A DNA stretch of 64,000 nt from DASZTV01 sp036267875 (GTDB taxonomy: Bacteria; Actinomycetota; Actinomycetes; JAFAQI01), in assembly GCA_036267875.1 (NCBI GenBank), contig DATAVE010000124.1, positions 1 through 64,000 of the forward strand, in the 5' to 3' direction. The notes under the pieces are model-generated. The model had not been told where the DNA came from. It ran no database searches and saw nothing but the letters and a program-made list of their open reading frames with translations. Below are positions 1 to 8,019 of this stretch, piece after piece. Position 1 is the stretch's first letter. Each line of letters begins with the position of its first letter. The position numbers and the translations under genes were made by a program.

Positions 1-4
1 AGAC

Positions 5-39
5 ATAGCCCGAACCTGCACAATGCAGGTCCGGGCTAT
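5..39 (-). terminator. Hairpin downstream of tRNA-Pro
   Basis: Arms 5-20 and 24-39 pair over 16 positions with a single mismatch (13:31) around a CAA loop. It lies 27 bases beyond the 3' end of the leftward tRNA-Pro gene, so it is probably that gene's terminator. No strong U-run follows on either strand, so it could also serve a rightward transcript entering from outside the window. Confidence 0.65.
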
Positions 40-65
40 TCCGATGTCCTGAGACATCACATTGG

Positions 66-139
66 TCGGGATGACAGGATTTGAACCTGCGACCCCCTCG
101 TCCCGAACGAGGTGCGCTACCAAGCTGCGCTACATCCCG
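66..139 (-). tRNA. tRNA-Pro (anticodon CGG)
   Basis: The complement folds into a full cloverleaf. The acceptor stem is CGGGATG/CATCCCG with discriminator A at 66, the D-stem is GCGC/GCGC, the anticodon stem is CCTCG/CGAGG with loop TTCGGGA, and the T-stem is GCAGG/CCTGT. The anticodon CGG reads the proline codon CCG. CCA is not encoded. Confidence 0.97.
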
Positions 140-152
140 AAATGCGTCGGTG

Positions 153-158
153 AGTCTA
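153..158 (-). promoter_or_regulatory. -10 box of tRNA-Pro
   Basis: On the minus strand this reads TAGACT, 13 bases before the mature 5' end of the tRNA. The same hexamer precedes the tRNA-Thr gene at 41 kb. No convincing -35 element is visible. Confidence 0.5.
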
Positions 159-169
159 CCTGGGGTTGG

Positions 170-1084
170 TCACCCTGGTTGGGCGGTCAGCGTGAGCAAC
201 GTGGCCTCGGGTGGGCAGGCGAAGCGGATCGGGGCGTACGGCGAGGTGCCGAGCCCGGCAGAGACGTGCAGATAGCCGCCGGTTGGCCAGCGCGAGAGGC
301 CGCGTGCACGCTTGCGGTCAAGCCCGCAGTTCGTCACCAGTGCACCGAAGCCCGGCACCCGGAGTTGTCCGCCATGTGTGTGCCCGCTCAGCACCAATGA
401 GTAGCCGTCGCCGACGAAGGCGTTGATCACCCGCGGCTCTGGGCTGTGTGAAAGCCCGATTGCGACGTCGGCACTCGTCGGCCCCGCTACCCGTTCGTAG
501 TGGTCCGCCAAAAGGTGGGCGTCACTCACCCCGGCGAGCTCCACCGTCAGCCCTCGCACGTTGATCGTCGTACGGCGATGGGTCAGGTCGAGCCAGCCAG
601 CGTCGGTGAAGGCATTTCGCAGCTCACCCCAGGGCAGCCGGTCGCCGTAGTGACGCCGGTCGCCCTTCGGGTTGAGCAGGTAGCGCGCCGGATTCTTCTT
701 GGTCGGCGCGAACCAGTCATTCGATCCTGGGACGAAGGCGCCCGGCCGGTCGAGCAGCGGCCCGAGCGCCTGGAGCGCTGGAGCGACCGCGCCGTGGCCG
801 GCGAGATTGTCGCCGGTATCGATGACCAAGTCGGGGTTGAGCTCGGCCAATGACTGCACCCAGCGCACCTTCCAGGGCTGCGTGGTCGTCATGTGCAGAT
901 CCGAGACATGCAGGACCGTCAGGTCCGGGCTCCCCGGCGGCAGGATCGGCACATCGATGCGACGCAGCCGGAAGGCTTTGCGTTCGTAGAGCCACGCGTA
1001 GGCGATCGTCGCGACGCCGAGGGCCACGATCGCCAGTACGATCCAGGCCGCGAGGGGCATGCCGACGAGGTTATGCGGGTGCAT
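170..1084 (-). CDS. Membrane-anchored metallophosphoesterase
   Basis: This 304-residue protein has one N-terminal membrane segment (about residues 10-30) followed by a calcineurin-like phosphoesterase domain. Its metal-binding motifs are in order: VSDLH (DxH), DTGDN, GSND in place of the common GNHD, and GHTHGGQ. The phosphatase domain most likely faces the exterior, but its substrate cannot be told from sequence. A homologue sits beside ponA2 in mycobacteria (Rv3683, from memory), which fits the PBP gene close by. The start could instead be Met9. It is divergent from the YqeY-like gene, with 29 bases between the start codons. Confidence 0.85.
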   Translation of the reverse strand: MHPHNLVGMPLAAWIVLAIVALGVATIAYAWLYERKAFRLRRIDVPILPPGSPDLTVLHVSDLHMTTTQPWKVRWVQSLAELNPDLVIDTGDNLAGHGAVAPALQALGPLLDRPGAFVPGSNDWFAPTKKNPARYLLNPKGDRRHYGDRLPWGELRNAFTDAGWLDLTHRRTTINVRGLTVELAGVSDAHLLADHYERVAGPTSADVAIGLSHSPEPRVINAFVGDGYSLVLSGHTHGGQLRVPGFGALVTNCGLDRKRARGLSRWPTGGYLHVSAGLGTSPYAPIRFACPPEATLLTLTAQPG

Positions 1085-1101
1085 CGCCGTTGTCGGTTAC
1101 C

Positions 1102-1107
1102 TACTCT
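1102..1107 (+). promoter_or_regulatory. Probable leaderless -10 box (yqeY)
   Basis: TACTCT lies 6 bases before the ATG at 1114. A TAnnnT hexamer at this distance puts the transcription start at the A of the start codon, which is typical of leaderless actinobacterial mRNAs. Confidence 0.5.
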
Positions 1108-1113
1108 GGCGCC

Positions 1114-1566
1114 ATGTCTCTGAAGGAACGGCTGCGCGCCGACATGACCGCCTCGATGAAGGCTCGCGACGAGCTGCGTACGGGCACGCTTCGGATGGTC
1201 CTGTCCGCAGTAACCAACGAAGAGGTCTCCGGCAAGTCCGCTCGCGAGCTTTCCGACGACGAGGTCATCACCGTGCTCGGACGTGAGGCCAAGAAGCGTC
1301 GTGAGGCCGCGGAGGCCTTCGACGGCGCCGGCCGGACGGAGCTCGCCGAGCGCGAGCGGGCCGAGGGACAGATCCTGGACGAGTACCTACCGGCGCAGCT
1401 CTCCGACGAGGAGATCAATGCCATCGTCACCGCCGCTATCGCCGAATCCGGTGCTGCCGGACCGCAGGCAATGGGTCAGGTCATGAAGGCGGTACAGCCA
1501 CAGACCGCGGGCAAGGCCGAGGGGGGCCGGGTCGCGGCCGAGGTACGCAGGCAGCTCGGGAGCTAG
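1114..1566 (+). CDS. YqeY/GatB-like domain protein
   Basis: This 150-residue, charged, helical protein (MSLKERLRADMTASMKARDE...) has the length and pattern of the YqeY family. That family resembles the tRNA-binding tail of the amidotransferase subunit GatB, and its role is unproven; a tRNA-linked function is a family guess. I chose the ATG at 1114 because a longer open frame upstream runs antisense through the phosphoesterase gene and has no coding look. The last four bases overlap the end of the convergent PBP gene. Confidence 0.9.
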   Translation: MSLKERLRADMTASMKARDELRTGTLRMVLSAVTNEEVSGKSARELSDDEVITVLGREAKKRREAAEAFDGAGRTELAERERAEGQILDEYLPAQLSDEEINAIVTAAIAESGAAGPQAMGQVMKAVQPQTAGKAEGGRVAAEVRRQLGS

Positions 1567-3980
1567 CTGGGCCTGAGGTGATGCCTCGGCTTGCCGTGGT
1601 TGGTGAATCCGCCGCCATTGATGGTGTCGCTAGGCGTGGGAGTCGGTGTCGGGGTCGGTGTTGGCGTCGCTGACGGACTGATCGTGATGACCGGGTTCGT
1701 CGGTTGGATCGGCGTCGTCGGGTGGTTCGAAGGCGCAGGGGTGATCCCGTCGCTGATGTAGACGGCGACCGTCGAACCGGACGGCAGGATCGAGCCGGCT
1801 GGCGGATCGGTGCGGGCGACGCTGTCCTCCGGCTCGGTGCTGTCGACAAGGATCCGGACGAGCCTGGGCACATACCCGGCCTGGATCAGTGCGGCCTGCG
1901 CGTTTGCGATCGACTGCCCCGTGACGTCAGGAACCGTTTGCTTCGAGGGAATGATGCTGTAGGTCTCGCTGCCGCTGAACTGCGCGGGAGGTACGCCGGC
2001 AAGAGCCGCGTTCAACGTCGACTGCCAGATCCGCCCGGCGAGTGTCGCGCCGAACACCTCGCCGTAGTAGGTGCCGCCGATCGTGAGACCACCGAGCGAC
2101 TTGTTCGGACTCGACGGGATGCCTGCCCACACCGCTGAGGAGAGCTGCGGCGTGTAGCCGGCGAACCACGAGCCGTCGTAGTCGTCGACCGTTCCGGTCT
2201 TGGCCGCGGCAGGGCGGCCGGACAGCGCGTCCTCGGTCCCGGTTGCGCCCGGCACGGTCAGCACGCCCTCGAGGATCGACGTGACGGTGTTGGCGATGCC
2301 GCTGTCCACGACTTGGTGGCAGTTCGCCTGCGGCACGTCGTAGTGGTGTCCGTCGCGGTCCACGATCGAGGTGATCGCGATCGGCGAGCAGTACGTGCCG
2401 TGTGCCGCGATCGTCGCGTAGGCGTTCGCCTCGTCGAGCGGCGTGAAGCCCGCCGCCGATCCGAGCACGAACGACGGCACCTGGGGGATCGGGCCGCCGT
2501 TGGACGGCTGCATCCCCATCTGCTCGGCGAGCTTGATCGGCTCGCACAACCCGGTGCGCTGCTCGAGCTGCGCGAAGAACGTGTTGACCGAGAACCAGGT
2601 TCCCGACTCGAGGTTGAAGGTGCCCGACTCGCTGTCGGCTGCGTTGTGCAGGTCGTAGACGCCGGCATCCTGGCCAGAGCAGGTCTTGTAGCCGGCGACG
2701 GTGATCGAGCCCGGCGCATGGATCGTGGTGCCGAGCGAGAAGCCCTCCTCGAGTGCAGCCGTCAGCACGAACAACTTGAAGGTCGACCCGGCATGGAAGC
2801 CGTAGGTGCTGCCGCCGTACTTTTCATCGACGGCGTAGTCGATGCTGTTCTCGCCCAGCTTCGGGTTGTCGCCGTACGGCGTGTTCACCGCGATTGCTTT
2901 GACCTGGCCGGTGCCAGGCTGGACGACTGCCTCGGCGGCATCGACGCCACTCGGCTCGCGGGCATGGACGTACTGGTGGATGCCGGCCTCGGCGGCCTGC
3001 TCGACCTTCGGGCTCAACGTCGTCGTCACCGTCAGCCCACCGCGCGTCAGCAGTGACAGACCGAGGCTCGGGGTGACCTCGAAGACGTGCTTCACGTAGT
3101 CACAGAAGTAGGGGTACTTCGAGGCGACGCAGTCGTTGGGCTGCTGATGAACGTCGAGCCCGAGTGGCGTGGCAACCGCGTTGTCGTAGTCCTGCTGCGA
3201 GATCGAGTGGTACTTCAGCATCTGGGAGAGCACCGTGTTGCGGCGCTGCGTGGCAAGCGTGGGATAGAACCGCGGGTTGTAGGCGACCGGCGACTGGACC
3301 AGACCGGCGAGCAACGCGCTCTGGGGGAGCGTCAGCGCAGTGACCGGCTCGTTGAAGTAGTGCCGCGCCGCAGCACCGACACCGTAGGCACCGTCACCGA
3401 AGTAGACGATGTTCAGATAGCGGTCGAGGATCTGCGCCTTGGTCAGCTTGTGCTCGAGCTCGATCGCGTACTTGGCTTCGCGCACCTTGCGGGCGAGAGT
3501 GTCGGCGGTCGCCGCCTCGCGCTGCTTCTCGGTTCGCGCGTTTTCGACTAGGACGTTCTTGACGTACTGCTGCGTCAGCGTCGACCCGCCCTGGGTGACC
3601 GTCCCGGTCGCGCCGTTGCGCAGCAGGGCGCGCAGCGTGCCTTTCAGATCGATGCCGCCGTGTTCGTAGAAGCGCACATCCTCGATGTCGATGATCGCCT
3701 CTTGCATTACATCCGGGATCTCCGAGAGCGCGACGCTGACCCGGTCCTGCGAGTAGAAGGTCGCGATCGTCGAGCCGTCGGCGGCGAGGATGCGAGACAC
3801 CTGCGGCAGCGGCTTGGCGGTCAGATCTGCAGGCAGGTTGTCGAAGCTGTTGGCGAGACTGCGGGCGGCGAGGCCGGCGCCGCCAACGAACGGCAGCAGC
3901 GCAACCGACATGATCAACCCCGCGACAACCGCGACCGTACTGAGGAGCACAAAGCTCCTGGGCAGGACGGGGCGCCTCAC
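1563..3980 (-). CDS. ponA2: Class A penicillin-binding protein with PASTA domain (PonA2-like)
   Basis: This bifunctional peptidoglycan synthase (805 aa) polymerises glycan strands and cross-links them outside the membrane. A membrane anchor (about residues 8-35) is followed by a GT51 glycosyltransferase domain with catalytic Glu100 in DIEDVRFYEH and the motif QGGSTLTQQYVKN. The transpeptidase domain has STFK at 399-402 (Ser399 is the nucleophile), SVN and KTGT. One PASTA domain (VPDVTGQSIANAQ..., about 690-755) precedes a Pro/Thr-rich tail, which is the mycobacterial PonA2 design. It starts four bases after the stop of the second Get3-like ATPase gene and is therefore probably the third gene of that operon. 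Confidence 0.95.
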   Translation of the reverse strand: MRRPVLPRSFVLLSTVAVVAGLIMSVALLPFVGGAGLAARSLANSFDNLPADLTAKPLPQVSRILAADGSTIATFYSQDRVSVALSEIPDVMQEAIIDIEDVRFYEHGGIDLKGTLRALLRNGATGTVTQGGSTLTQQYVKNVLVENARTEKQREAATADTLARKVREAKYAIELEHKLTKAQILDRYLNIVYFGDGAYGVGAAARHYFNEPVTALTLPQSALLAGLVQSPVAYNPRFYPTLATQRRNTVLSQMLKYHSISQQDYDNAVATPLGLDVHQQPNDCVASKYPYFCDYVKHVFEVTPSLGLSLLTRGGLTVTTTLSPKVEQAAEAGIHQYVHAREPSGVDAAEAVVQPGTGQVKAIAVNTPYGDNPKLGENSIDYAVDEKYGGSTYGFHAGSTFKLFVLTAALEEGFSLGTTIHAPGSITVAGYKTCSGQDAGVYDLHNAADSESGTFNLESGTWFSVNTFFAQLEQRTGLCEPIKLAEQMGMQPSNGGPIPQVPSFVLGSAAGFTPLDEANAYATIAAHGTYCSPIAITSIVDRDGHHYDVPQANCHQVVDSGIANTVTSILEGVLTVPGATGTEDALSGRPAAAKTGTVDDYDGSWFAGYTPQLSSAVWAGIPSSPNKSLGGLTIGGTYYGEVFGATLAGRIWQSTLNAALAGVPPAQFSGSETYSIIPSKQTVPDVTGQSIANAQAALIQAGYVPRLVRILVDSTEPEDSVARTDPPAGSILPSGSTVAVYISDGITPAPSNHPTTPIQPTNPVITISPSATPTPTPTPTPTPSDTINGGGFTNHGKPRHHLRPS

Positions 3981-3984
3981 CGAC

Positions 3985-5136
3985 TCAGGCTATGTCGGCT
4001 CTACCGTGTGCCGACGTGTTTGCAAGCTCCACGCCGATGGCGCGCAGCCCGTCGAGATCGTGAACGTCGCCGGCCTGCGCCGCGACCTCCGCGATTCGCA
4101 CCCGCGGATGGGCGGTGTGGAACTGCGACGAGCGTCGCGCGTCGTGTGTCGCCGCGTCGGCGCGGCCTGCATGAATCCGCAGCGCGGCAGCAGCGAGCAG
4201 CTCCTCGCCGCTGGCATCGAGCGTCTCGGCCGCTGCGAGTGAGCGCTCGACCGACAGCCCGGGCGCGGACGTCACATGCACCCGATTCAGCACAAGTCCG
4301 GCCAGAGGCATCTGCTCGGAGTCGAGGCGCTCGACGAAGTACGCCGCCTCGCGCAGCGCGTCGCGCTCCGGGACCGCGACGACGACGAATGACGTACCTC
4401 GCTCCTTGAGCAACTTGTAGGTCTGGTCAGCACGTTCCCGAAAGCCGCCGAACATCGTCTCGAGCGAGCTGACGAACACGCTGAGGTCTTTCAGCGCTTG
4501 CGCGCCGAGTAGCCGGTTCAGGACGTCGGTGAACATCTTCACGCCGACGGCGAAGATCTTCAGGTATGCCCGTCCGCCAGCCCGCGCCGGTGCCGTGAGG
4601 ATCCGGATCATCCGGCCGTCGAGGAATCGGCCCAGTCGCTGCGGCGCATCGAGGAAGTCCAGGGCCGAGCGGCTCGGGGGCGTGTCGACGACGATCAGAT
4701 CCCACGTGCCCGTGGTCTTGAGCTGCCCGAGCTTCTCCATCGCCATGTACTCCTGGGTACCGGCGAAGCTCGACGAAAGCGACACGTAGAACGGGTTCGC
4801 GAGAATCGCCTTCGCGCGGGCCTCGTCGGCATGCGCGACGACGATGTCGTCGAACGTCCGCTTCATGTCGAGCATCATCGCGTCGAGCCGCCCGCCCGCA
4901 GAGGTGTCGAGGCCCGACACCTCTCGCGGGGTGTTGTCGAGCTCGGTCAGTCCCATCGACTGCGCGAGTCGCCGTGCCGGGTCGATCGTCAGGACGCAGA
5001 CCGTGCGACCTTGCTCGGCGGCGCGGACGGCGAGCGCCGCGGCGGTCGTCGTCTTGCCGACGCCACCGGCGCCGCAGCACACGATGATCTTCGCGTCGCG
5101 CAGCAGCGCGTCGATGTCGAGCGCGTCCGTGGCCAC
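3985..5136 (-). CDS. Get3/ArsA-like ATPase, second subunit (BagB-like)
   Basis: This 383-residue P-loop ATPase belongs to the ArsA/Get3 branch of the SIMIBI class. Its Walker A is GAGGVGKTT, with Ala where the intradimer signature Lys (GKGG) normally stands; the next conserved block is TIDPARRL. Its partner gene 3 bases upstream keeps GKGGTGKTT, so the two products look like an asymmetric heterodimer, as described for mycobacterial BagA/BagB (Rv3679/Rv3680). The cargo is unknown. It is the middle gene of a leftward three-gene unit ending in the PBP. I assign the family with high confidence and the name by synteny only. Confidence 0.88.
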   Translation of the reverse strand: MATDALDIDALLRDAKIIVCCGAGGVGKTTTAAALAVRAAEQGRTVCVLTIDPARRLAQSMGLTELDNTPREVSGLDTSAGGRLDAMMLDMKRTFDDIVVAHADEARAKAILANPFYVSLSSSFAGTQEYMAMEKLGQLKTTGTWDLIVVDTPPSRSALDFLDAPQRLGRFLDGRMIRILTAPARAGGRAYLKIFAVGVKMFTDVLNRLLGAQALKDLSVFVSSLETMFGGFRERADQTYKLLKERGTSFVVVAVPERDALREAAYFVERLDSEQMPLAGLVLNRVHVTSAPGLSVERSLAAAETLDASGEELLAAAALRIHAGRADAATHDARRSSQFHTAHPRVRIAEVAAQAGDVHDLDGLRAIGVELANTSAHGRADIA

Positions 5137-5139
5137 GAT

Positions 5140-6120
5140 CTAGACCATCCCCTCGGACTGCAGTCGATCGGCGATCTCCTGCAGCCCCGACAGCTCGGCT
5201 GCATCACCGACGAACGGCAGCTGGTACGTCGGCCGTTCGAGTGCCGCAAGCGTCGACAGCTCCTGCTGCTCGAGCTGAACCCGTTGCGCGTGTGCGGTCA
5301 CCTCGGTCGCCAGGGCAGAGACCGTCGTGGCGTCGTCGTCGAGGCCGGCCGTCTTCAGCCCGCGGGCAAGCTCTGCCGGATCGATCGTGCCGGCTGCGGC
5401 GTCAGCGAGTCGGTCCGCGGGGATCAGCGGATCGCGAACCATGTTCACGACGATCGCGCCGGGGCGCAGCCCGGTCGCGACGAGCTCAGCGACACCGTCG
5501 GCGGTCTCCTGGACGGGCATCTCCTCGAGCACCGTCACCAGATGGACCGCGGTTCGCGGCGACTGCAGCAGCTCCATGACGCTGTTCGCCTGTTTGCTCA
5601 CGGGCCCCATCCGGGCGAGCGCGGCGACCTCGGTGTTGACGTTGAGGAACTTCGCGATACGTCCGGTTGGCGGGGCATCGAGCACGACCGCGTCGTACAG
5701 CCGTCCGCCGCCGCGTCGCTCGCGCGTCGCGGCCTCCATGACCTTCCCGGTCAGCAACACATCGCGCAGTCCGGGGGCGATGGTCGTCGCGAAGTCGATC
5801 GCACCGAGCTTCTTCAGCATCGAGCCCGCGCGCCGCAGGTTGTAGAACTGCTCGAGGTACTCGAGCAGCGCTTGCTCCGGGTCGATCGCCAGCGCATAGA
5901 CCTCGCCGCCACCACGAGCGACCGCGACCCGTCGCTCCTCGTACGGCAGCGGTGGGGTGTCGAACAGCTGCGAGATCCCCTGCCGGGCTTCGACCTCGGT
6001 CAACAGGACCTGGCGTCCGCCTGCGGCAAGTGCCAGCGCGAGGCTCGCCGCCACGGTGGTCTTCCCCGTGCCGCCCTTGCCGCTGACGACGTGCAGCTTC
6101 ACCGCGGGGAAGTCGGCCAC
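5140..6120 (-). CDS. Get3/ArsA-like ATPase, first subunit (BagA-like)
   Basis: This 326-residue ATPase has an intact deviant Walker A, GKGGTGKTT (residues 14-22, signature Lys15), and a later block VVLDAPPTGR. It is the first gene of the operon with the BagB-like ATPase and the PBP. Start: GTG at 6120, six bases after TACCCT on the minus strand, which implies a leaderless mRNA. The family includes anion-pump subunits (ArsA) and tail-anchored-protein chaperones (Get3); no arsenic-resistance genes are near, so a protein-handling role is more likely. That role is an inference. Confidence 0.88.
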   Translation of the reverse strand: MADFPAVKLHVVSGKGGTGKTTVAASLALALAAGGRQVLLTEVEARQGISQLFDTPPLPYEERRVAVARGGGEVYALAIDPEQALLEYLEQFYNLRRAGSMLKKLGAIDFATTIAPGLRDVLLTGKVMEAATRERRGGGRLYDAVVLDAPPTGRIAKFLNVNTEVAALARMGPVSKQANSVMELLQSPRTAVHLVTVLEEMPVQETADGVAELVATGLRPGAIVVNMVRDPLIPADRLADAAAGTIDPAELARGLKTAGLDDDATTVSALATEVTAHAQRVQLEQQELSTLAALERPTYQLPFVGDAAELSGLQEIADRLQSEGMV

Positions 6121-6126
6121 CCATCG

Positions 6127-6132
6127 AGGGTA
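6127..6132 (-). promoter_or_regulatory. Probable leaderless -10 box (bagA-bagB-ponA2)
   Basis: The minus strand reads TACCCT, followed by six bases and the GTG start of the BagA-like gene. The 107 bases from 6121 to 6227 also have to hold the divergent whiB promoter. Confidence 0.5.
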
Positions 6133-6227
6133 TGCGGCTGCTGGGATTCGTTGGCCGGGTGAGCAGGAGATGTCCGGCAGGTGGCGAACCCTCGCATTAG
6201 TTACCCAGTGGAGGGCGAGGTCTTCCG

Positions 6228-6491
6228 ATGTACGACGAGCTCACTTGGCGTGCCGGTGCGGAATGCCAGTCGGACAACGCGACGCACTTCTATGCACCGA
6301 GCCATTTCGAACGCAAGCCTGAGAAGGACCAGCGCGAAGGTGCGGCCCGCGCGCTGTGCCGCAGATGCAAGGTCAAGGACCAGTGCCTTGCTTACTCACT
6401 GCAAGTAGCCGAGAACCACGGCATCTGGGGCGGGCTCAATGAGCTGGAGCGCAAACGCCTGCTGCGCTCGAGGAAGACCCAGACCGCTTAG
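6228..6491 (+). CDS. whiB4: WhiB-family iron-sulfur transcription regulator (WhiB4-like)
   Basis: This 87-residue protein has the complete WhiB signature: Cys13, Cys44, Cys47 and Cys53 to hold a [4Fe-4S] cluster, the turn GIWGG at 65-69, and a basic C-terminal tail (RKRLLRSRK) for DNA or sigma-factor contact. WhiB proteins act in the cytoplasm with the housekeeping sigma factor and respond to redox signals. Its place beside the Get3-like ATPase genes matches mycobacterial whiB4, so the symbol rests on synteny. It is divergent from the BagA-like gene. A GAGG sequence about 10 bases before the ATG may serve as ribosome binding site. Confidence 0.92.
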   Translation: MYDELTWRAGAECQSDNATHFYAPSHFERKPEKDQREGAARALCRRCKVKDQCLAYSLQVAENHGIWGGLNELERKRLLRSRKTQTA

Positions 6492-6519
6492 CCCGCAAAG
6501 CCCCGTCCGCCCAGCGCAA

Positions 6520-6525
6520 TAGGCT
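6520..6525 (+). promoter_or_regulatory. Probable leaderless -10 box (DUF4177 gene)
   Basis: TAGGCT lies six bases before the GTG at 6532, so this operon appears to start with a leaderless transcript, separate from whiB. Confidence 0.5.
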
Positions 6526-6531
6526 GCGGGC

Positions 6532-6690
6532 GTGACGAAGTGGGAGTACGCGACCGTTCCTTTGCTGGTGCACGCAACCAAGCAGATCCTCGACACGTGG
6601 GGGTCTGACGGCTGGGAGCTGGTGCAGGTCGTCCCCGGCCCTGGTGGCGGCGATCAGCTGGTCGCCTACCTCAAGCGCCCTCTTCCGTGA
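6532..6690 (+). CDS. Small DUF4177-like protein
   Basis: This 52-residue ORF begins with GTG and reads VTKWEYATVPLL...GSDGWELVQVV...VAYLKRP. The WEY start and GWELV block are the hallmark of DUF4177, a small beta-rich domain of unknown function. A protein of this size lies between whiB4 and the RidA gene in mycobacteria, from memory. It heads a rightward operon with ridA, a Nudix gene, an MBL-fold gene and the large cyclase. It is too short for most ORF filters. Confidence 0.75.
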   Translation: MTKWEYATVPLLVHATKQILDTWGSDGWELVQVVPGPGGGDQLVAYLKRPLP

Positions 6691-6700
6691 GAGTGCGGCC

Positions 6701-7168
6701 GTGAGTGAGGTCGAGGCGCGTCTTGCCGAGATCGGCATGGCCCTGCCCGACGTCGCGAAGCCGCTTGCCGCGTACGTTCCGGCGGCCCGTGCCGGTGATC
6801 TCGTGTGGACGTCCGGCCAGCTGCCAACCGTTGCCGGCGAGCTGCTCGCCAAGGGAAAGGTAGGCGCAGAGGTCTCCGTCGAGCAGGCCGCGGATCTTGC
6901 TCGCGTGTGTGCACTCAATGCCCTTGCAGCGATCAAGGCCGAGATTGGCGACCTCGACCAGGTCGAGCGAGTCGTCAAGGTGGTCGGCTTTGTCGCAAGC
7001 GAGCCGTCATTCATCGGCCAGCCGGCCGTCGTCAACGGTGCGAGTGAGCTGATCGGTACGGCGTTCGGTGACGCTGGTCGTCACGCCAGAAGCGCGGTCG
7101 GCGTCGCGGTGCTCCCGCTGGATGCTCCGGTCGAGGTCGAGGTCGTCGTACAGGTGCGGGCATCTTGA
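6701..7168 (+). CDS. RidA/YjgF-family protein
   Basis: This 155-residue protein (GTG start at 6701, chosen for the GAGAG sequence just upstream and for family length) has the RidA-like block WTSGQLPTVAGELLAKGKVG and a conserved C-terminal strand. RidA proteins hydrolyse reactive enamine/imine intermediates and form trimers in the cytoplasm. This longer 'YjgF-like' subgroup often lacks proven deaminase activity, so the reaction is uncertain. Its stop codon overlaps the TTG start of the next gene, which indicates coupled translation. Confidence 0.85.
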   Translation: MSEVEARLAEIGMALPDVAKPLAAYVPAARAGDLVWTSGQLPTVAGELLAKGKVGAEVSVEQAADLARVCALNALAAIKAEIGDLDQVERVVKVVGFVASEPSFIGQPAVVNGASELIGTAFGDAGRHARSAVGVAVLPLDAPVEVEVVVQVRAS

Positions 7169-8016
7169 CCGAGCCAACCGACCTGTTTGCCGGTCTGGTC
7201 GATCGGCTTCGTCAGCTCGACGCGGGCGAGATCGAGCCGGCCGAGCCGCGTCATGCAGCGACAGTCGTGATGCTGCGCGACGGCACAGCTGGACCAGAGG
7301 TCTACCTACTGCGTCGCAGTGCGTCGATGGCCTTCGCCGCGGGTGCCTTCGTCTTCCCCGGCGGATCGATGGACCCACGCGACATCGACCTCGGCGACGA
7401 TGCATGGGTAGGTCGGCCGCCAGCCGAGTGGGCGACGGATCTGTCGAGCGACGAACAGACGGCGCGAGCGTTGGTCTGCGCCGCGGTGCGCGAGACGTTC
7501 GAGGAGTCCGGTGTGCTGCTTGCCGGCTCGGACGCAGAGACCGTCGTCGCCGACACGAGCGGTGACGACTGGGAAACGGATCGGCTCGCGCTGATCGACC
7601 GGTCGTTGTCGTTCGCGGACATGATGCAGCGTCGGGACCTCGTCATCCGTGCTGACCTACTGCGACCGTGGGCGCACTGGCTCACCCCGGAGATCGAGAC
7701 TCGTCGCTTCGACACCCGGTTCTTCGTCGCTGCGCTGCCCGAAGGACAGCGCACTCGCGATGTTGGCGGCGAGGCAGACCGAGTCGCGTGGATGCGCCCT
7801 GCCAACGCAGTCGCGAGCAGCGAGCGCGGCGAGATGATGCTGATGCCACCGACCATCTCGGCATTGCGCGAGCTGTCGGACTACACCTCGGTCGGCGACG
7901 TCCTCGACGCGGGAGCTGCGCGAAAGGTCAGCCGGATTCTGCCCAAGCTGATTTTCGGCGAGAACGACAAGCTGCGCTTCCTGTTGCCGCACGAGCCGGA
8001 CTATCCCAAGGGCTGA
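7165..8016 (+). CDS. Nudix hydrolase, NUDT19-like
   Basis: This 283-residue protein starts with TTG at 7165 inside TTGA, where TGA is the ridA stop. A Nudix core REtfEEsG (around residue 112) is present, but about 45 residues separate the early FPGGSMDPRD glycine block from it. Such an insertion inside the Nudix box is typical of the NUDT19/NUDT7-like acyl-CoA or nucleoside-diphosphate hydrolases. The true substrate cannot be read from the sequence. It sits directly before an MBL-fold hydrolase, as in many actinobacteria. Confidence 0.85.
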   Translation: MTEPTDLFAGLVDRLRQLDAGEIEPAEPRHAATVVMLRDGTAGPEVYLLRRSASMAFAAGAFVFPGGSMDPRDIDLGDDAWVGRPPAEWATDLSSDEQTARALVCAAVRETFEESGVLLAGSDAETVVADTSGDDWETDRLALIDRSLSFADMMQRRDLVIRADLLRPWAHWLTPEIETRRFDTRFFVAALPEGQRTRDVGGEADRVAWMRPANAVASSERGEMMLMPPTISALRELSDYTSVGDVLDAGAARKVSRILPKLIFGENDKLRFLLPHEPDYPKG

Positions 8017-8019
8017 GTC

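Noticed and set aside
62..400. Small ORF starting at the tRNA
   Set aside because: Its first 25 codons are the tRNA-Pro complement, a common false ORF; the rest is antisense to the phosphoesterase.
4831..6162. 443-residue plus-strand open frame
   Set aside because: It lies opposite the two Get3-like ATPase genes, whose motifs are clear; the product has no fold-like pattern.
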